Origin: Flavobacterium sasangense DSM 21067
GTDB lineage: Bacteria; Bacteroidota; Bacteroidia; Flavobacteriales; Flavobacteriaceae
Direction: 5' to 3'
DNA: 56,995 bases
Assembly: GCF_000686885.1 (NCBI RefSeq)
Contig: NZ_JMLU01000024.1
Coordinates: forward strand, 1 to 56,995
Position 1 is the first letter of the stretch, and every line of letters begins with the position of its first letter. Made by a program: the position numbers and the translations under genes. Below, one piece after another: positions 52,706 through 56,995 of the stretch. A model generated the notes under the pieces. The model was not told the origin of the DNA and did not search any database. It was given only the letters and a program-made list of their open reading frames with translations.

Positions 52706-53338
52706 ATGAGAGCTATTTTAGATCAAGCCTACAGTTATATATTTGAGGAAGCTTTATTGGACGAAATTGCAAAAGTTGCCATTTACAAAGAATTTAAGGC
52801 CGATGATTACCTAATTGAAATTGGGGATTATATTAAAACGATGCCGCTTTTATTAACTGGCGCGATTAAAATATTAAGAGAAGATGAAAATGGCGATGAA
52901 TTGTTATTGTATTTCCTTGAACGTGGCGATACGTGTGCCATGACATTAACCTGTTGCATGGGACAATCGAAAAGTCGTATTCGTGCCATTGCCGAAACTG
53001 ATGGCGCAATGTTAATGATTCCAGTAGAAAAAATGGAAGAATGGTTAACCAAATACAAAACATGGAGAAACTTCGTATTTGATAGCTACAATGTCCGTTT
53101 AAACGAAATGTTAGAAGCGATTGACACCTTGGCTTTCATGAATTTAGACGAACGTTTGTACAAATATTTAACGGATAAAGCGAAAGTTATTGGCGATACC
53201 GAAATCAAAAATACGCATCAAGAAATTGCTTACGAAATGCATACATCGAGAGTTGTAATTTCACGTTTGTTGAAAGCGTTAGAATTGCAAGGAAAAATCA
53301 AATTACACCGAAATAAAATCGAAATTCTTCAATTCTAA
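52706..53338 (+). CDS. Crp/Fnr-family regulator (second), head of a sulfur operon
   Basis: 210 residues. Cyclic-nucleotide-binding-like sensor domain (about 15-130) with the pair TCCMGQ, then a helix-turn-helix (NTHQEIAYEMHTSRVVISRLLKALE). Its stop overlaps the next start (TAATG) and the operon ends with a persulfide dioxygenase-like gene, so it probably responds to sulfide or persulfide stress, the Cys pair being a possible sensor. A -7-like TATCTTTA precedes it. A part in the denitrification regulon is possible but not indicated by its own promoter. Confidence 0.87.
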   Translation: MRAILDQAYSYIFEEALLDEIAKVAIYKEFKADDYLIEIGDYIKTMPLLLTGAIKILREDENGDELLLYFLERGDTCAMTLTCCMGQSKSRIRAIAETDGAMLMIPVEKMEEWLTKYKTWRNFVFDSYNVRLNEMLEAIDTLAFMNLDERLYKYLTDKAKVIGDTEIKNTHQEIAYEMHTSRVVISRLLKALELQGKIKLHRNKIEILQF

Positions 53339-54114
53339 TGGAGATTTTAGGCTACATTGGTGCATTGTTTATTGGATTAATTTTAGGACTAACAGGCGGT
53401 GGTGGCTCTATTTTAACCGTTCCGATTTTAGTATATTTGATGAACATTAATCCTGTTACAGCAACTGCTTATTCGCTATTTATTGTTGGAACAACGTCTA
53501 CTTTTGGCGCGATTCAAAACTACAGAAAAAACTTAGTTGACATCAAAAACGGATTCATTTTTGCGATTCCATCATTCATTGCAGTTTATTTAACTAGGAA
53601 ATTTATCGTAACCAGAATTCCTGAAATCATTATTGAATCACCAATTCTAATCACAAAAAATACCTTTTTAATGTTGTTTTTTGCAGTAATTATGATTTTT
53701 GGAGCACTTTCGGTATTGAAAAAGAAAACTCAAAATACCAATAATGAAGAAAAAAGGAATCTTATTCTTATCGGAATTCAAACTTTTACTATTGGAATCA
53801 TAATTGGATTAGTTGGAGCCGGTGGCGGATTTTTAATTATTCCATCATTAATTTTGTTTGCTAAATTACCGATGCGAAAAGCCGTTGGAACTTCTCTATT
53901 CATTATCGCTATGAACTCATTGATAGGATTTATCGGTGATGTGCAGAATTTGGAAATCGATTGGATGTTTTTGTTAATCTTTTCGGCTATTTCGGTTGTT
54001 GGAATATTTACTGGAATGTACCTTACAAAATACACGAATGAAAGCCAATTAAAGAAGATTTTTGCTTACTTTGTATTGGTAATGGCTGCCATTATCTTGT
54101 TAAAAGAAATGTAA
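53338..54114 (+). CDS. TauE/SafE-family sulfite/anion exporter
   Basis: 258 residues, eight hydrophobic helices in two inverted halves, each starting with the family motif: GLILGLTGGGGSILTVPIL (about 15-33) and IIIGLVGAGGGFLIIPSLI (about 160-178). It exports sulfite or related sulfur anions. It sits between a regulator and a CstB-like gene, as in sulfide-detoxification operons. Confidence 0.9.
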   Translation: MEILGYIGALFIGLILGLTGGGGSILTVPILVYLMNINPVTATAYSLFIVGTTSTFGAIQNYRKNLVDIKNGFIFAIPSFIAVYLTRKFIVTRIPEIIIESPILITKNTFLMLFFAVIMIFGALSVLKKKTQNTNNEEKRNLILIGIQTFTIGIIIGLVGAGGGFLIIPSLILFAKLPMRKAVGTSLFIIAMNSLIGFIGDVQNLEIDWMFLLIFSAISVVGIFTGMYLTKYTNESQLKKIFAYFVLVMAAIILLKEM

Positions 54115-54152
54115 ATGTAACTTTGGGTACAGAAGAAATAAAATATAGAACG

Positions 54153-54160
54153 TAAATTTG
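54153..54160 (+). promoter_or_regulatory. internal promoter before the CstB-like gene
   Basis: TAAATTTG, exact TAnnTTTG, 16 bases before the ATG. A second exact match, TAACTTTG, lies at 54118-54125. The gene may therefore be made both from the operon and on its own. Confidence 0.4.
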
Positions 54161-54175
54161 TAAAAAATATAGAAT

Positions 54176-55585
54176 ATGAAAATCGAACAAATATATACTG
54201 GATGTATTGCTCACGCAGCGTATTACATTGAAAGCAATGGAGAAGCAGCCATTGTTGACCCATTGAGAGAAGTACAACCTTATATCGAAAAAGCCAATAA
54301 AGACAACGCTAAAATCAAATACATTTTCGAAACGCATTTTCATGCAGATTTCGTTTCTGGACACTTAGATTTGGCTAAGAAAACTGGTGCTTCAATCGTT
54401 TATGGTCCAACAGCAAAACCAAATTTTGATTGCATTGTTGCTACAGACGGACAAGAGTTTAAAGTGGGTGGTGTAACCATTAAAGCAATTCACACACCTG
54501 GACACACTTTAGAAAGTACTTGCTATTTAGTTACTGACGAAACTGGAAAACAACACGGAATTATCACGGGAGATACTTTATTTATTGGTGATGTTGGTCG
54601 TCCTGATTTAGCACAAGAATTGGTAGAAGATTTAACACAAGAAATATTAGCAGGACATTTATTTGATTCGTTACGCAATAAAATTATGCCTTTGAGTGAT
54701 GATTTAATTGTATATCCAAATCACGGTGCAGGAAGTGCTTGTGGAAAGAATATGAGCAAAGAAACCACTGATACTTTAGGCAATCAAAAGAAAGTCAACT
54801 ACGCTTTAAGAGCCGATATGACAAAAGAAGAATTCATCAAAGAATTATTAGATGGATTAACGCCTCCGCCGGCTTATTTTCCACAAAATGTATTGATGAA
54901 TATTCAAGGATATGAAAGTTTAGATGCGGTGATGTCAAAAGCAGAAACACCTTTACATCCAAAAGAATTTGAAGCGGTTGCCAATCAAACAGATGCTTTA
55001 ATTTTAGATGTTCGAAATGAGAATGATTTCGTAAAAGAACATGTACCAGGCTCAATTTTCATTGGATTACATGGACAATTTGCTCCATGGGTAGGCGCAT
55101 TAATTAGAGATACCAAACAACCTATTTTATTAATTACACCAGAAGGAAAAGAAGTAGAAACCATCACTAGATTATCTCGTGTAGGATTTGATAATACATT
55201 AGGTTTCTTATTAGGAGGAATCGAAGCATGGAAAGCAGCAGGCTACGAAACCGATAGCATTGAATCGATTTCACCAGAAGTTTTTGCAGCACAATACGAA
55301 ACCGCTCCAGTAATAGACTCAAGAAAACCAGGAGAATATACTGCTGAACATGTAGTAAATGCGAAAAACATCCCATTAGATTACGTTAACGAACAATTAG
55401 CCGAAGTACCAAAAGACGAAAAATTCTTCATTCATTGCGCAGGCGGTTATCGTTCGGTAATCATGTCGTCAATCTTAAAAGCTAGAGGTTATCACAACAT
55501 GATTAACGTTGAAAAAGGAATGTCCGGCATTAGAACGACAGATGTTCTATTAACAGCTTATGTTTGCCCAAGTACGTTGAAATAA
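54176..55585 (+). CDS. metallo-beta-lactamase/double rhodanese fusion, CstB-like persulfide dioxygenase
   Basis: 469 residues. The N-terminal metallo-beta-lactamase domain has THFHADFVSGH, HTPGHTLES and GDTLFIGDVGRPD of the ETHE1 persulfide dioxygenases. The first rhodanese domain (about 265-360) has no Cys at the active loop (ITPEGKE). The second (about 375-465) keeps it in HCAGGYRS. This domain order is that of CstB, which oxidises persulfide and yields sulfite and thiosulfate. It follows the exporter that could remove the sulfite. A hairpin terminator follows. Confidence 0.9.
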   Translation: MKIEQIYTGCIAHAAYYIESNGEAAIVDPLREVQPYIEKANKDNAKIKYIFETHFHADFVSGHLDLAKKTGASIVYGPTAKPNFDCIVATDGQEFKVGGVTIKAIHTPGHTLESTCYLVTDETGKQHGIITGDTLFIGDVGRPDLAQELVEDLTQEILAGHLFDSLRNKIMPLSDDLIVYPNHGAGSACGKNMSKETTDTLGNQKKVNYALRADMTKEEFIKELLDGLTPPPAYFPQNVLMNIQGYESLDAVMSKAETPLHPKEFEAVANQTDALILDVRNENDFVKEHVPGSIFIGLHGQFAPWVGALIRDTKQPILLITPEGKEVETITRLSRVGFDNTLGFLLGGIEAWKAAGYETDSIESISPEVFAAQYETAPVIDSRKPGEYTAEHVVNAKNIPLDYVNEQLAEVPKDEKFFIHCAGGYRSVIMSSILKARGYHNMINVEKGMSGIRTTDVLLTAYVCPSTLK

Positions 55586-55604
55586 AAAAATAAGATAAAA
55601 TACG

Positions 55605-55631
55605 AAATCCGACTTTAGATGAGTCGGATTT
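55605..55631 (+). terminator. terminator of the sulfur operon
   Basis: 9-bp stem AAATCCGAC / GTCGGATTT followed by a T-run, 20 bases after the stop codon. Confidence 0.8.
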
Positions 55632-55637
55632 TTTTAT

Positions 55638-55736
55638 GGGCGTTCCCCAAGGGTCGGGCTATCTGCACTCGCTTTACTTAAAAAGCTTGGGCATTTTAAG
55701 TAAGAGCTCAAACAAATGCTACTATCCCTAACGCGG
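55638..55736. repeat. intergenic repeat-like element with internal hairpin
   Basis: A GC-richer block from GGGCGTTCCCC to ATCCCTAACGCGG that contrasts with its surroundings. It contains a hairpin with arms TTACTTAAAA (55674-55683) and TTTTAAGTAA (55694-55703). Blocks with these ends are familiar from intergenic spaces of flavobacterial genomes; there is only one copy in this window, so repeat status rests on recollection. Confidence 0.4.
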
Positions 55737-55838
55737 AATTGGTTTTCAGTTGAATTATAATGAAAAAATATTTATAAATTGCAATTTATTTAAAATACAA
55801 TCAAAATTAAAACTATTTGAAAATAGTAATGAAACAAA

Positions 55839-56249
55839 ATGACAAAAATTAAAAGCAAAGAAAATTTTCACAACAACTTACGACTATTATTTATAATACT
55901 TTTGGGTTTAGTTGTGACTTTCTTCTCAATAAGTAGAAGAAAAAATCTTAAAGAAAATCACGTAGTAGTTATTGGTGTCGCAATTAAAAATACTTATGGT
56001 ACAGGAAATGATGGGGTTGAATACAAGTTTGATTATCAAGGAAAAACTTATCAAGATTGGTGTTTTACAGATAATAGCTCAATTGAAGGAGAAAAATATT
56101 TTGTCTTGTGTAATACAGAAAATACTGACAGAAGTATATTGTTAGAAAAATGCCCTGTACCAGATACAATTGAAAAAGCACCCTTAAATGGATGGCAAAA
56201 AATACCAGTTAAAGCTTATCAAAAATATGTTGATGAGTATTTTGAATAG
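55839..56249 (+). CDS. hypothetical protein with one N-terminal membrane helix
   Basis: 136 residues. A basic start and one helix (LRLLFIILLGLVVTFFSI, about 14-31) followed by a small domain with VVVIGVAIKNTYGTGNDGVEYKF and a final helix-like end. It recalls the single-helix small proteins common in Bacteroidetes, but I do not recognise a family. The helix may be a signal anchor. Confidence 0.6.
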   Translation: MTKIKSKENFHNNLRLLFIILLGLVVTFFSISRRKNLKENHVVVIGVAIKNTYGTGNDGVEYKFDYQGKTYQDWCFTDNSSIEGEKYFVLCNTENTDRSILLEKCPVPDTIEKAPLNGWQKIPVKAYQKYVDEYFE

Positions 56250-56386
56250 AGTACATTTCTAACTAATTACAACAACCATTCAAAAATCCTAAATTAAAAT
56301 AGGATTAGTTAACTAGTTCGCAAAAAATTAAACGGCATTGATGTATGATTCAGAAATGCCTTTTTTTTTTTAATAGTAAAAACAAT

Positions 56387-56414
56387 AAATCCTAACCGTT
56401 ACAAGTTAGGATTT
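56387..56414 (-). terminator. hairpin downstream of the rRNA operon
   Basis: 10-bp stem AAATCCTAAC / GTTAGGATTT with an 8-base loop; a second, weaker stop signal beyond the main rRNA terminator. Confidence 0.5.
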
Positions 56415-56454
56415 CTTATTTATAAGTCCCATCGGGACGCTATATTGGTAACAA

Positions 56455-56484
56455 AAAAGCCCTATCATTACTGATAGGGCTTTT
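56455..56484 (-). terminator. rRNA operon terminator
   Basis: 13-bp stem AAAAGCCCTATCA / TGATAGGGCTTTT with a 4-base loop and a T-run on the minus strand, just past 5S rRNA. Confidence 0.85.
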
Positions 56485-56492
56485 CAAAAGAA

Positions 56493-56600
56493 AGGCGGCG
56501 ACATACTCTCCCACATAACTGCAGTACCATCTGCGCAGTCGGGCTTAACTTCTCTGTTCGGAAAGGGAAGAGGTGAGCCCCGACGCAATAACCACCTTAA
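56493..56600 (-). rRNA. rrf: 5S ribosomal RNA
   Basis: Minus strand from 56600: the 5' side reads GGTGGTTATTGCGTCGGGGC, then CTCACCTCTTCCC, the loop CCGAACAGAGAAGTTAAGCCC and GGTACTGC...GGGAGAGTATGTCGCCGCC. These are the canonical 5S loops B, C and E. Ends are approximate by a few bases. Confidence 0.92.
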
Positions 56601-56632
56601 GAGGTTAAATTGCTTTGAGCAATTTTTCAACG

Positions 56633-56667
56633 GTTAATTATCAATTATTAATTGTTAATTATCAATT
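56633..56667. repeat. 14-bp direct repeat in the 23S-5S spacer
   Basis: GTTAATTATCAATT occurs at 56633-56646 and 56654-56667. AT-rich repeats of this sort are common in intergenic spaces of this phylum. Confidence 0.6.
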
Positions 56668-56764
56668 GAACAATATCTTAACATACTGAGATAAATCGTT
56701 TAAAAAGTTACCTGAGGTTACTCGAAGGTAAGAAAGTTTCGCTCCCCGCCAAGGCGGGGAGGCT

Positions 56765-56995
56765 TGTACATAAGCTTACGGGTTATTAGTACTACTCGAC
56801 TATGACATTACTGCCTTTACATCTATAGCCTATCAACGTGGTCATCTTCCACGACCCTTAAAAGAAATCTCATCTTGTGGTGGGTTTCGCGCTTATATGC
56901 TTTCAGCGCTTATCCCTTCCCGACGTAGCTACTCTGCAGTGCTCCTGGCGGAACAACAGATACACCAGCGGTCAGTCCAATTCGGTCCTCTCGTA
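56765..56995 (-). rRNA. rrl: 23S ribosomal RNA, 3' end (cut by the window edge)
   Basis: Minus strand contains the conserved 3' part of 23S: GAGGACCGAATTGGACTGAC near the window end, GCTGAAAGCATATAAGCGCG, and GAGTAGTACTAATAACCCG at the 3' side. The 5' portion lies beyond 56995. The 3' end at 56765 is estimated. Confidence 0.92.

Noticed and set aside
1..56490. tRNA genes, CRISPR arrays, riboswitches
   Set aside because: None could be recognised by eye; a structure-based scan would be needed to exclude small RNAs.

Overview
The window is AT-rich DNA from a member of the Bacteroidetes, most likely a Flavobacterium-like Flavobacteriaceae. The pointers are the protein families, the many -7 elements of the TAnnTTTG type, few Shine-Dalgarno sites, and an rRNA operon end at the right edge. 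The assignment is inference from sequence style; no 16S gene is present.

Layout. 1-1106: tail of an IS3-type transposase, a small secreted protein of unknown function, and non-coding DNA. 1107-11017 (minus strand): a type I restriction-modification locus (hsdM, hsdS, a membrane-anchored PIN-domain protein, dinD, debris of an AlbA_2/Schlafen-type gene, hsdR), bracketed by a 23-bp direct repeat at 1027-1049 and 11156-11178. 11203-12891: an unknown protein and a pirin. 13085-16026: class III (anaerobic) ribonucleotide reductase. Its glycyl-radical domain lies in a separate overlapping frame, so NrdD is either split or frameshifted. 16060-21280: an Rrf2 regulator, nadA, nadB, a NorC-like cytochrome, a NorB-like haem-copper protein with altered active-site ligands, and a second Rrf2 regulator. 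21307-24690 (minus): an outer-membrane copper receptor of OprC/NosA type, a Met/His-rich lipoprotein and a small Cys protein. 24812-27250: a Crp/Fnr regulator, a polytopic membrane protein and a FAS1 lipoprotein.

27319-49142 is a nearly continuous denitrification island covering nitrite to N2. It holds a nos operon (cytochrome c, nosZ, membrane protein, nosL, nosD, nosF, nosY, a broken truncated-haemoglobin gene, a CopD-like gene), an uncharacterised 596-aa protein, a nor operon (norC, norB, norQ, norD, a hemerythrin/PAS protein, a lipoprotein carbonic anhydrase, norE, norF), a di-iron repair protein, and a nirK operon (nirK fused to cytochrome c, a free cytochrome c, nirV, SCO1, a porin-like barrel). 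No nitrate reductase is present. The copper receptor, SCO1, NosL and NosDFY would supply copper to NirK and NosZ. Many of the exported proteins carry lipoprotein signals.

Two palindromes recur upstream of these genes: an FNR-like box ATGAT-N4-ATCAT, often centred about 43 bp before a predicted start site, and a second palindrome GGAY-N6-RTCC flanked by AAA/TTT. They suggest joint control by a Crp/Fnr protein and an Rrf2 protein, both types being encoded here.

49639-56249: housekeeping and unknown genes, then a Crp - TauE - CstB-like sulfur operon. 56387-56995: terminators, 5S rRNA and the 3' end of 23S rRNA on the minus strand.
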